Shown: positions 36,272 to 44,614 of the stretch, piece after piece
Layout: each line of letters begins with the position of its first letter
Position numbering within the stretch: position 1 is the first letter of the stretch
Origin: JBOFGK01 sp051649085
Lineage (GTDB): Bacteria > Bacillota_I > Bacilli_A > UBA3375
Assembly (NCBI GenBank): GCA_051649085.1
Contig: JBOFGK010000052.1
Span: 1-64,000, forward strand
DNA length: 64,000 bases
Reading direction: 5' to 3'
Program-made: the position numbers and the translations under genes
Notes under the pieces: generated by a model
The model's database searches: none
Told to the model about the DNA's origin: nothing
What the model saw: the letters and a program-made list of their open reading frames with translations, nothing else

Positions 36272-37780
36272 ATGTCATATATTGTTATACCAGTAAGTGT
36301 AGTTGTTGGAATAGTCTTATTAATTGCCATATATACATTTTTCGATGCAAGGAAAATCAAGAAAAATATACTTGAAGCTGAAGTAAAATTTGAATTAGAA
36401 AAAAAACAATTCAAAGATGAAATTCAAAAAAAAGAGAGTGCATTTTTCGAAGAAAGAAAATCAATTGAAAAAAGAGAAGAAGAACTAACAAAGTTAAATA
36501 ATAAAATTATTTTAAGTATGAATGAAATTGAAGAAAAAAAGTATGAGTATGAGAATGAATTAGAAGTTCTAGAACGTGCGAAGGAGCAATTTGCAAAGCA
36601 ACGCGAAGAAGAGTTATTAGCAATAAATAATTTATCAAGAGAAGAAGCAAAAGACAAATTATTTTCGATGTTAAAATCAGCTAACGAACATGATTTTGCA
36701 AAAGAAGTTAAATTGCATAAAGAAGAATTAGCGCGTAATAAAAAAATAATTGCAACGGACATATTACTTAAAACAATGGAAAATTTATCCGGTGATTTAA
36801 CAACGGAAAGTACTCTACAAACGATTGATATAGCATCGGAAGACATAAAAGGTAAATTAATAGGAAGAGAAGGTCGAAATATTAAGACTTTAGAAACACT
36901 TCTAGGAGTAAATGTAATTATTGATGATTCACCTGGGGTAATTTCAATTTCTTCATTTAATCCAATTAGAAGAGAAATTGCTTCACAGGTAATTACAAAC
37001 CTAATTATTAAGGGACGGATTAATCAGACAACGATTGAAAATGAATTTGTAAAAGTATCGTCGGACATTAAAGAATATATTTTGCAAAAAGGACGAGACA
37101 TTGCTGAAAAATTCAAAATATTTGATTATCATGAAGAAATATTAGAAAATTTAGGGAAACTTGAGTTTAGGTCAAGTTATGGTCAAAATATTTTACAACA
37201 TAGTATTGAAACAGCCAATATTGCAGTTGCAATTGCAAATGAACTTCAAATTAATCCAATTGCTGCAGCTAGATGTGCACTTATTCATGATATTGGAAAA
37301 GTTGATTCGCATGAACTTGGAAAATCACATATTGAGCTGGGAATGAAACTAGCACAAAAATGTTCAGAAAAAGACTATGTAATTAATGCAATTGAAGCAC
37401 ACCATGGCGATGTTGAACCAGAAACAGTGTATGCGGTAATAACAATAATTGCTGATCGTTTATCAGCAGCAAGACCAGGAAGTAGACGCATAATGTTTGA
37501 TAATTATTTAGAACGAATTACATCGTTAGAAAAACTTGTAGAAAATATGCCTGGTGTCCAAAAAGGCTATGCACTACAAGGAGGACGTGAGATTAGGGTG
37601 ATTGTTGAAACAGAAACAGTAACAGAAGATCAAATGATTATTTTAGCAAACGAAATTAAAGAAAAAGTTGAGCATAAAATTGATTTTCCAGGTGCAATTA
37701 GAGTAAATGTTATTAGAGAAAGTCGAGTAGTTCTTGATGCAACAAAATCAAATACGAAAAAAAGAGGGGACGATGAGTAA
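36272..37780 (+). CDS. rny: Ribonuclease Y
   Basis: Membrane-bound endoribonuclease that starts mRNA decay. Seen in 502 residues: N-terminal anchor (residues 3-23), long charged coiled coil (25-150), KH domain with IGREGRNIKTLE, and HD domain with ALIHDIGKVDSHELGKSHIELG. AAAGGA before the ATG. A 17-bp stem (AGTAG/CTACT) in the leader at about 36216-36231 is minor. Followed by overlapping miaB and a YlbF-like gene, as in B. subtilis where YlbF/YmcA/YaaT modulate RNase Y. Confidence 0.95.
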   Translation: MSYIVIPVSVVVGIVLLIAIYTFFDARKIKKNILEAEVKFELEKKQFKDEIQKKESAFFEERKSIEKREEELTKLNNKIILSMNEIEEKKYEYENELEVLERAKEQFAKQREEELLAINNLSREEAKDKLFSMLKSANEHDFAKEVKLHKEELARNKKIIATDILLKTMENLSGDLTTESTLQTIDIASEDIKGKLIGREGRNIKTLETLLGVNVIIDDSPGVISISSFNPIRREIASQVITNLIIKGRINQTTIENEFVKVSSDIKEYILQKGRDIAEKFKIFDYHEEILENLGKLEFRSSYGQNILQHSIETANIAVAIANELQINPIAAARCALIHDIGKVDSHELGKSHIELGMKLAQKCSEKDYVINAIEAHHGDVEPETVYAVITIIADRLSAARPGSRRIMFDNYLERITSLEKLVENMPGVQKGYALQGGREIRVIVETETVTEDQMIILANEIKEKVEHKIDFPGAIRVNVIRESRVVLDATKSNTKKRGDDE

Positions 37781-39239
37781 AGATAGAAATATTGCCAAAT
37801 ACTTCGAAAAAGGACCAAATTTAAAAGAGGCAAAAAAAAGAAGTAAACAAGATGTAAATGTAATTAAAGTAGAAAATGAAATATTTGAACGCTTAAAAGG
37901 TATTGGTAAATATCAAACTTACCATATCTTAACGTACGGTTGTCAAATGAATGCACATGATACCGAAGTAATGGCGGGAATTTTAGAAGAACTTTCATAT
38001 ACAAATACGGAAGATATTAACGAAGCAGATGTGATTATTTTAAATACATGTGCAATTCGTGAAAATGCTGAAAATAAAGTATTTGGAAAAGTGGGTAGTC
38101 TAAAACATTTGAAGCAAGCAAATCCAGATGTCATACTAGCTGTTTGTGGTTGTATGTCTCAAGAAGAAGAAGTTGTAAATAAATTACTTAAAACTTATCC
38201 ATATGTTGATTTGATTTTTGGAACACATAATATCCATCGTTTACCAAATCTGCTTGATGAAGCGGTAAAATCAAAAGAAAAAGTAGTTGAAGTTTGGTCA
38301 AAAGAAGGTGACGTAATTGAAAATTTACCAAGAACAAGAAAATCTGAGACAAAAGCATGGGTAAATATTATATATGGTTGCGACAAATTTTGTACTTACT
38401 GTATTGTTCCATTTACAAGAGGAAAAGAACGTTCAAGAAGATCAGCTGATATTTTACTAGAAATTCAAGAATTACAAAAGAAAGGGTATCAAGAAGTTAC
38501 TTTACTTGGTCAAAATGTAAATGCCTATGGAAATGACTTGGCAGATGAGCTTTCGTTTGGTAAATTACTTGAAGAAGTAGCAAAAATTGGAATTCCAAGA
38601 GTTAGATTTACAACGTCACACCCATGGGAGTTTACAGAAGAAATGATTGAAGCAATCGCTAAATACCCGAATATTATGTCGCATGTTCATTTACCAGTAC
38701 AGGCTGGAAATAATGCTGTTTTGAAAATTATGGGTAGAAGTTATACACGTGAAGGATACTTAGAATTATTTGATAAAATAAAAAATACTATTCCAAATGT
38801 TGCAATAACAACTGATATTATAGTTGGATATCCAAATGAAACTGAAGAGCAATTTGCAGAAACACTAACACTGTATGATTATTGTAAATTTGATCAAGCA
38901 TATACATACATATATTCAGCAAGAGCTGGAACACCAGCTGCAAAAATGGTGGATAATGTAACAAGTCAAGAAAAAAAAGATCGACTTCGTCGTTTAAATG
39001 AAGCTGTTGCAAAATATTCATTTGAAAAAATGGAAAAACAGGTTGGGAAAACCCTTAAAATACTTGTTGAAGGACCATCAAATCGTGATCCTAATGTATT
39101 AGCAGGTTATTCAGAATCAATGAAGTTAGTTCATTTTACAGGTGATGCAAGTTTAATTGGGAAAATAGTTGAAGTGAAAATTTATGATGCTAAAAACTTT
39201 AATTTATATGGAGATTTAGTTGAAGAGCAGGGAAATTAA
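37773..39239 (+). CDS. miaB: tRNA-2-methylthio-N6-dimethylallyladenosine synthase
   Basis: Radical SAM methylthiotransferase acting on i6A37 of tRNA. Start at the ATG inside the rny stop region, with AGAGGGG 4 bp before it (8-bp overlap with rny). Seen in 488 residues: N-terminal UPF0004 domain with YGCQMNAHDTE and further cluster cysteines, radical SAM CDKFCTYCIVPFTRG, and C-terminal TRAM domain. The N-terminal basic extension of about 50 residues is common in Bacillota. Confidence 0.95.
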   Translation: MSKDRNIAKYFEKGPNLKEAKKRSKQDVNVIKVENEIFERLKGIGKYQTYHILTYGCQMNAHDTEVMAGILEELSYTNTEDINEADVIILNTCAIRENAENKVFGKVGSLKHLKQANPDVILAVCGCMSQEEEVVNKLLKTYPYVDLIFGTHNIHRLPNLLDEAVKSKEKVVEVWSKEGDVIENLPRTRKSETKAWVNIIYGCDKFCTYCIVPFTRGKERSRRSADILLEIQELQKKGYQEVTLLGQNVNAYGNDLADELSFGKLLEEVAKIGIPRVRFTTSHPWEFTEEMIEAIAKYPNIMSHVHLPVQAGNNAVLKIMGRSYTREGYLELFDKIKNTIPNVAITTDIIVGYPNETEEQFAETLTLYDYCKFDQAYTYIYSARAGTPAAKMVDNVTSQEKKDRLRRLNEAVAKYSFEKMEKQVGKTLKILVEGPSNRDPNVLAGYSESMKLVHFTGDASLIGKIVEVKIYDAKNFNLYGDLVEEQGN

Positions 39240-39255
39240 ATTAGAGGAGTTGATT

Positions 39256-39582
39256 TTGAAAAAAAATCAACTCTTTGACTCTTTAAAAGAGCAATCAATT
39301 TATACAGATTTACATCGACTAAAGTTGGAATTAAAAAGCGATCAAGATTATCAACGATTATTAGAAATTCAAAAGGAAAAACATATTAAATATTATAATG
39401 CTTGTGAAATGAAAAAGCCTAATTTAATTATGAAAACAGAACAAGAACGATTTTTGGCTGACTTGCAATTAATGAAGAATGAAAAACATCAAAAACTTCA
39501 AAAATTAAAACAAGCAGTTGAACTTGAAGAAGTGTTAATTAAAAAAACGATAAACGAATTGTTTAAGGAGCATAATGACTGA
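39256..39582 (+). CDS. YlbF/YmcA family protein
   Basis: Small helical protein of 108 residues by the TTG start at 39256, which has GAGGAG 6 bp upstream; an upstream ATG inside miaB lacks a site. All-helical, charged, no catalytic motif. In B. subtilis the gene after miaB encodes YmcA, part of the Y-complex with YlbF and YaaT that redirects RNase Y, and rny is two genes upstream here. Family assignment rests on size, helical pattern and position. It ends in TGA overlapping the next start. Confidence 0.65.
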   Translation: MKKNQLFDSLKEQSIYTDLHRLKLELKSDQDYQRLLEIQKEKHIKYYNACEMKKPNLIMKTEQERFLADLQLMKNEKHQKLQKLKQAVELEEVLIKKTINELFKEHND

Positions 39583-40048
39583 GTATGAAAAAATGTTATT
39601 TGAACATCGAAAACGTGTCGAAAAAGCTTTAACAGAAATTCAACATGATATTGAAGCGCGTAAGCAAAATCATGATTTAGATAAAATAGAAAATCCTGAA
39701 ATATATGAAGTATATAATGAACATTTTCCGATTTTAAAAACAATCCCTTTCGGAACAAAGGAATATAAACAATATGAAGCGGATTATTTTTCAAATGCAC
39801 ATTATTTGCATGTTCAAAATCGTCATCATTTTTATGATCATCGAAATACAACAACAAAACCTAATCTATTAGATATCCTTGAAGCACTTGTGGACATTCG
39901 TGAAAGTATTAAACAGTATGATGAATATAACACAGAGAGTGCAATAGAAGTGCTTAAAAGAAAAAAAATAGATCAGCTAAGTCTTGCAGAAGTTGTAGAA
40001 AACACAATCCGTTACCTAGATGGTGAAAGAGAAGATGAGGAAAAATGA
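39575..40048 (+). CDS. DUF5662-like hypothetical protein
   Basis: 157 residues, rich in histidine and acidic residues: HRKRVEKAL, HDLDKIENPEIY, NRHHFYDHRN. The spacing of His/Asp pairs resembles a metal-binding HD-like helical fold and I associate it with DUF5662, with limited certainty. Overlaps both neighbours by ATGA-type junctions, so it is translationally coupled. Confidence 0.5.
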   Translation: MTEYEKMLFEHRKRVEKALTEIQHDIEARKQNHDLDKIENPEIYEVYNEHFPILKTIPFGTKEYKQYEADYFSNAHYLHVQNRHHFYDHRNTTTKPNLLDILEALVDIRESIKQYDEYNTESAIEVLKRKKIDQLSLAEVVENTIRYLDGEREDEEK

Positions 40049-40701
40049 TTAGACAATATATTGATTTAGTAAATATGCTTAAAAATATAGTGCCAAGTAA
40101 TGTAGAAGTTGTATTACATGATGCAAATAATTTAACGAATTCGATTTTAGCAATTGTAAATGGACATATATCTGGAAGAGAAGTTGGAATGCCAGTTACT
40201 GACTTTACCCTTAAGATTATCAATGATCCTGATTTACATAAACATCAAAGTTTTGAAGGATACAAAACCCATAGTAATGGTAGAGTGCTCAACTCTTTTA
40301 CTTATGTAATTAAAAGTGAAAACAATAAAATAATTGGCTTGTTATGTTTTAATGTTGATACTGATGCAGTTAATCAATCAATTGCAGCATTTGCAAGTTT
40401 ATTTGCAAATCAATTTGCTTTACCAAATACAATGGCCAATTTTGAAGTTAAAGAAAAATTTGTTTTAAGTGAAGAAGAATTGATTATTCCTTTAATTAGA
40501 GAAGTAATTAAAAAGTATCATTTACGTGTTGATCAAATGAAGTCTAGTGATAAATACGAAATAATTCGTAGACTAGATGCAAGTGGAGTCTTTTTAGTAA
40601 AAGGAAGTGTCAACGATGTTGCAGCTGAATTAGATTTATCAGTTCCATCAACATATCGCTATTTACAAAAACTTAATAAAGAAAAAAATAAATTGAAATA
40701 A
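40045..40701 (+). CDS. YheO-like PAS and HTH transcriptional regulator
   Basis: 218 residues. N-terminal YheO-type PAS domain (EVVLHDANNLTNSILAIVNGHISGREVG) and C-terminal helix-turn-helix with GSVNDVAAELDLSVPSTYRYLQ. Such regulators (DauR-like) control catabolic genes for unusual amino acids; target not evident. Starts in the 4-bp ATGA overlap with the previous gene. Confidence 0.82.
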   Translation: MIRQYIDLVNMLKNIVPSNVEVVLHDANNLTNSILAIVNGHISGREVGMPVTDFTLKIINDPDLHKHQSFEGYKTHSNGRVLNSFTYVIKSENNKIIGLLCFNVDTDAVNQSIAAFASLFANQFALPNTMANFEVKEKFVLSEEELIIPLIREVIKKYHLRVDQMKSSDKYEIIRRLDASGVFLVKGSVNDVAAELDLSVPSTYRYLQKLNKEKNKLK

Positions 40702-40772
40702 CAGATTTAAAAAAATCTAGTAATTGACATTTTAAATGTTCGGTAAAATATCAGTAAATCAAAACTATGATA

Positions 40773-40805
40773 GATGCACTTGAGTTTATTCTCAGGTGTA
40801 TTTTT
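40773..40805 (+). terminator. Conserved hairpin, likely terminator
   Basis: GATGCACTTGAG-TTTATT-CTCAGGTGTATT then Ts. Twin of the minus-strand hairpin at 50-79, with changes that keep pairing. A TTGACA lies at 40724-40729 but no good -10 follows; it may end the regulator transcript. Confidence 0.6.
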
Positions 40806-40953
40806 CATACAGTTTACATTCTTAAAATTCCATACCCGTGTGACTTGATTATTTTTATAGCTAATGATGTAATAAATCTTATTACTTAAGATGAAGTCTA
40901 AAAAGTCAAGAATCTTCAAAATAGTGTAAAGAAAAAGCTAAAATATCTGGTGG

Positions 40954-41055
40954 TATAATGAGAGTGTGAAGATGCAGTGACAAGGTTTATGCTAATTGAT
41001 TAACCGATTAGTGCTTCTTAGAGTGAACCCATGTAATACTTACGCTCTATTTTTT
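40954..41055 (+). ncRNA. Candidate small RNA (about 90 nt)
   Basis: Extended -10 TGGTATAAT (40951-40959) precedes a stretch with no ORF: a 7-bp hairpin 40992-40998/41005-41011, then AGAGTG (41020-41025) pairing with CGCTCT (41043-41048) followed by a T run. Expected RNA about 40966-41055. It could be a free small RNA or an attenuated leader of the bacteriocin locus 290 bp further on. Family not recognised. The rest of 40806-41346 shows no gene. Confidence 0.45.
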
Positions 41056-41265
41056 AGTATTGCTATTGTTTGGGCTTTTGTAGTCAACAATTTTCTATCT
41101 CATCTTAAATTTTATTTTCTTTCATATTTAAAACTATTTTTCTAGATGTTCTCCATTTTGCTTATAATTATATCAATTATATACCATTTTACGAAAAATT
41201 GGGACTTTTTTACTTTTATTTGATATATTTTGATAGAAAACTACAAATAAAGTTGATATGTATGT

Positions 41266-41315
41266 TATAATAGTTCCTAACCAAAAAACGCAAACGTTTC
41301 AAAAATCTGGTTAGG
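41266..41315 (+). promoter_or_regulatory. Promoter and 5' hairpin of the bacteriocin locus
   Basis: TATAAT at 41266-41271. Right after it CCTAACCA (41276-41283) pairs with TGGTTAGG (41308-41315), enclosing AAACGTTT (41292-41299), a palindrome of the kind LacI/CcpA-family proteins bind. The hairpin would form the extreme 5' end of the mRNA. Confidence 0.45.
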
Positions 41316-41346
41316 TGTTTATTTACAAAAAATAATTTGGAGAAAA

Positions 41347-41658
41347 ATGAAAAAAATTAGAAGAATTTATGTATGAATTTTAATTGCGTGTCTTGCACTT
41401 CCAACTGCTAGTTATCTAGCAAGTGATCCAAATAAAGGTAAATTTAGTGGAGGTTTTAGGTATAAAACATTTAGAGATGATGAGCTATGGGGTGATACAA
41501 AGCAAACATCTGATTCAGTTTACTTTGTTTCGGCATGGGTCAAAAATTCAGAGGGTAGAGTAGCATCCTCAGCGATCGTAGCAGATTATGCTTCTGCAAT
41601 GGTACCAGCGAAAGCAGGTACTGATTATTATAGTATGAATTCATATTATACTAAGTGA
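41347..41658 (+). pseudogene. Lactococcin-972-like bacteriocin precursor, interrupted by TGA
   Basis: Frame of 104 codons starting at an ATG 3 bp after GGAGAAAA, with TGA at codon 10 (41374-41376) and a final TGA at 41656 next to TAA. Reading through codon 10 gives a normal signal peptide (MKKIRRIYV-x-ILIACLALPTASYLA) and a mature part of about 75 residues with GG, SSAIVADYASA and a Tyr-rich tail, in line with lactococcin 972. The DUF1430-like and ABC genes downstream support this. No start codon lies soon after the TGA, so the product is lost unless TGA is read as Trp, which would suit both places. Confidence 0.6.
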
Positions 41659-41673
41659 TAAATTAAAAAATAA

Positions 41674-41694
41674 ATGAGCGATTATATCGTTCAT
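41674..41694 (+). other. Intercistronic hairpin
   Basis: ATGAGCGAT-TAT-ATCGTTCAT between the precursor and transporter genes, without a T run. It may lower read-through or stabilise the precursor mRNA. Confidence 0.45.
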
Positions 41695-41715
41695 ATATCT
41701 TAAAGGGGAAAAGAG

Positions 41716-43658
41716 ATGAAAAAAAGAATTATCTCAGCTCTAATACTTGTAGTAATCTATGTTACAAGTATATTTGTTGCCAATAATGCATTTAATTACA
41801 ATGTTTTTAAAGATACATCTTTATATACGATTAAAAACAATAAATATACCGGGGAAAAAATATTAGAAATATTAATTGATGAACAGAGTACAATTGAAGG
41901 AAATATTTATTTAAAGATGTATAAAAATAATCAATTAACAGTTTATACAACGGATCAAACACTTGTTGAAAGACCATTTTTATATCCACAAAAAACCAAA
42001 TATGAATTTTTAAAAACTTTGCAAGCTAATGAAATATATTTGGATGATTTTGAGCTCTACATCGATAATTCGATAAAAAAAGAGATGGTTGAAAATCTAA
42101 ATGAAATAGGTCTTGACTCAAAATATATCCAGGATAACAATAGTTTTATAGAAAATTATCAAGATCAACAACAAAATCTAATAGTTGGTTCAGGATTTAT
42201 TTTATTTATCTTATATTCAATATCTTATTTTAGAGTGAAAGAAGCATTAAGAGAAATAACAATAAGAGTTTTTGATAAGCAAAGTTACTATAAAATTTTT
42301 ATTGCACTTTTTAAAGATGAATTTTTAATATTAAGTATTATGAGTGTATTTATCCTTGTAATATCAATATTTATTGCAACAGTTTATGACTTGAGTATTA
42401 TCTATGTTTCTGGACCAAGTATTGTCTATTTAGGGTTTTTATTTATTGTTTATTTAGTTAATTTTTCATTTCTTGTTAGTTTAAACCCATTGAAAATTTT
42501 GAAAGGAAAAATAAACAAAGGTCTATTATTTAGTATACTATCATTAATGAAAATAATCGCATTGATTTTAGTTGTATATACAGCAATTGATTTTGGATAT
42601 AATTTTAACCAACAGCAAAAACAATTAGATTACTATAATCAGGTAGATGAGATTAAAGAATATAAGTCGTTCTCAATTTATTCTGATCAAAACAGTCAAT
42701 TTGATGATGGTATTACAATGAAATTTACTGATTTATATAATGAAGCAAACAAAAAATATAATACGTATATTGCAACTCCAGAAGTCATTTATGACCCAAA
42801 CGATGGAAAATCTAGCATGATAAGCTCCTTTGAAGAATGTGGGAAAAATTGTTATTTAATAGTTAATCAAGGATATTTTGAAAAAATAATGTCTCTGATA
42901 AAGATGGAAAGAAAATTGAAGGAAAACTCAATACAAATGAAATTAATATTTACTACTCGAGCTCAAATAAAAAAAACTTAGAGCTTGTGAAAGCTAATTA
43001 TGTTTTTTTTGATGAGATGAAAGTGAATTATGTTGAAATTATGCCAAATCAAAATTACAAGTATATCAGTTTAAGGAGTGGAACTCCAAATATTAATACA
43101 CTTAATGATTCAATACTTGTAGAGTATCCAGATAGTTATACTGCTAAACCAGATGACTTTTTTAATCGAAATATCTTTTCATTAATGTCACAAAGTGGTT
43201 TTTTAATAGAATCTCCACCGAATCAAATTGAAGAAATAATATTTCAAAATGGATTACAAAATAATATTCGGGATGTGTATTCTATTAATGATGTCTTTAA
43301 AAATGAAATTGGAGAAGTAAAAGTGAATATTAAAGGATTGATTATTTCACTAATGATTTCAATTACCGGTCTACTAATCATTTCCATATATTCAATTAGT
43401 GAATTTTTCGAACAAATGCAAACAAAAATTTCAATTAGATATGTATTGAGTAAAAAAATAATATCCGCCTTTAAAGAATTACTTTTAATTACACTTGTTG
43501 TCTATATACCAGCTTTTATTTATTCGTTACGTTATGATGATTTTACGAATGAAGTAATTATAATTTTCATAATAACATTAATTGTAGATTGCCTAATTTA
43601 TTATTTTAGAGCGAAAACATTATTAAGAAAAAATTTAGTGAGAGTCTTGAAAGGATAA
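41716..43658 (+). pseudogene. Bacteriocin-associated integral membrane protein (DUF1430-like), frameshifted
   Basis: Two frames (41716-42981 and a second running to 43658) form one protein of about 645 residues if one A is added to the six-A run at 42881-42886: the shift continues FEK as NNVSDKDGKK and onward into VKANYVFFDEM. Hydrophobic segments: N-terminal, a cluster at about 155-300, and a C-terminal cluster, like the permease part of lactococcin-972 immunity/export systems. AAGGGG precedes the ATG. It may be a true mutation, slippage at the homopolymer, or a read error. Confidence 0.72.
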
Positions 43659-43659
43659 A

Positions 43660-44286
43660 ATGACCAAAGTACAAGTTAAAAATATTTCGAAAAAATTTAA
43701 AAAAACAATTTTTGAGAATTTTAGTTTAGAAATTCAAGAAGGAGAATTTGTCGTTTTTAAAGGAGAAAGTGGTAAAGGTAAAACAACTCTATTAAACCTG
43801 ATTGGGGGTTTAATCGAACCAGATAGTGGTGAAATACTAATTGATAATCAAAAAATCTCATTAATTACAACAAGAAAAGGACGTAAAATTTTTCGAAATA
43901 ACGTAGAGTATTTATTTCAAAATTTTCTACTTTTAGAAAATAAAAGCGTCCAATATAATTTAAATATTGCTTCACCAAGTCTCTTCAGAGGATATTCTGA
44001 TAATAAATTAAAAAACGTTCTAAAATCAGTTAACTTAGAAGGAATGTTAAAAGAAAAAGTCTACAATTTATCTGGTGGAGAACAGCAGCGTGTTGTTCTT
44101 GCTAGAATGCTTTTAAAAAAAAGTAATATAATTTTATGTGATGAACCAACTGGTAGTTTGGATAAAGTAAATGCAGAAAGAATTTACAAAATTTTAAAAA
44201 TACTAAATGAAGATGGAAAAACAATCATTTGTGTTTCACACGATGATCGCATTGAAAAGTATGCGAGTAAAATAATAACTTTATAA
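43660..44286 (+). CDS. ABC transporter ATP-binding protein of the bacteriocin locus
   Basis: 208 residues: Walker A GESGKGKTT, signature LSGGEQQR, Walker B IILCDEP, switch histidine in VSHDD. MacB/LolD-like short subfamily used with FtsX-type or DUF1430 permeases. Starts 1 bp after the permease stop; intact, unlike the two upstream genes. Probable role is export or immunity for the lactococcin-972-like peptide. Confidence 0.9.
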   Translation: MTKVQVKNISKKFKKTIFENFSLEIQEGEFVVFKGESGKGKTTLLNLIGGLIEPDSGEILIDNQKISLITTRKGRKIFRNNVEYLFQNFLLLENKSVQYNLNIASPSLFRGYSDNKLKNVLKSVNLEGMLKEKVYNLSGGEQQRVVLARMLLKKSNIILCDEPTGSLDKVNAERIYKILKILNEDGKTIICVSHDDRIEKYASKIITL

Positions 44287-44297
44287 ATAAGAACTGA

Positions 44298-44326
44298 GTG
44301 CCTAAAATTTGATGTTAGGCACTTTT
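44298..44326 (+). terminator. Terminator of the bacteriocin locus
   Basis: GTGCCTAA and TTAGGCAC with a 9-nt loop followed by four Ts. The rest of 44327-44560 has only low-complexity A/T sequence. Confidence 0.82.
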
Positions 44327-44561
44327 ACATATGACTTAAATAGATTAGTGTTTGGTTGTGTGAACGAATTGAAATTAAATATTAAGTTCGTTAGAAAATT
44401 AATTAAGAAAAAAAGGAAAACTTATCCGTTTTCCCTATTATTTTTAATAATTATTTTTTTCTTATATAAACTAGATGCTGGAGAAACGTAACATATACGA
44501 TAATAACAAATAATAATTTATAAGAATTTTTTCTCATTATTATTATTTTATGCAAATAGTG

Positions 44562-44570
44562 TGGTATAAT
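44562..44570 (+). promoter_or_regulatory. Extended -10 of ald
   Basis: TGGTATAAT about 45 bp before ald. The same extended -10 string occurs at 40951 and, on the minus strand, before the LacI gene. Confidence 0.5.
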
Positions 44571-44614
44571 TTAAGTGAAGAAAGTTAAAAAAAAATAAAT
44601 AAAGGAGTAACAAA

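Noticed and set aside
44309..44491. 60-codon frame after the ABC gene
   Set aside because: Begins inside the terminator hairpin at 44298-44322 and has no ribosome site.
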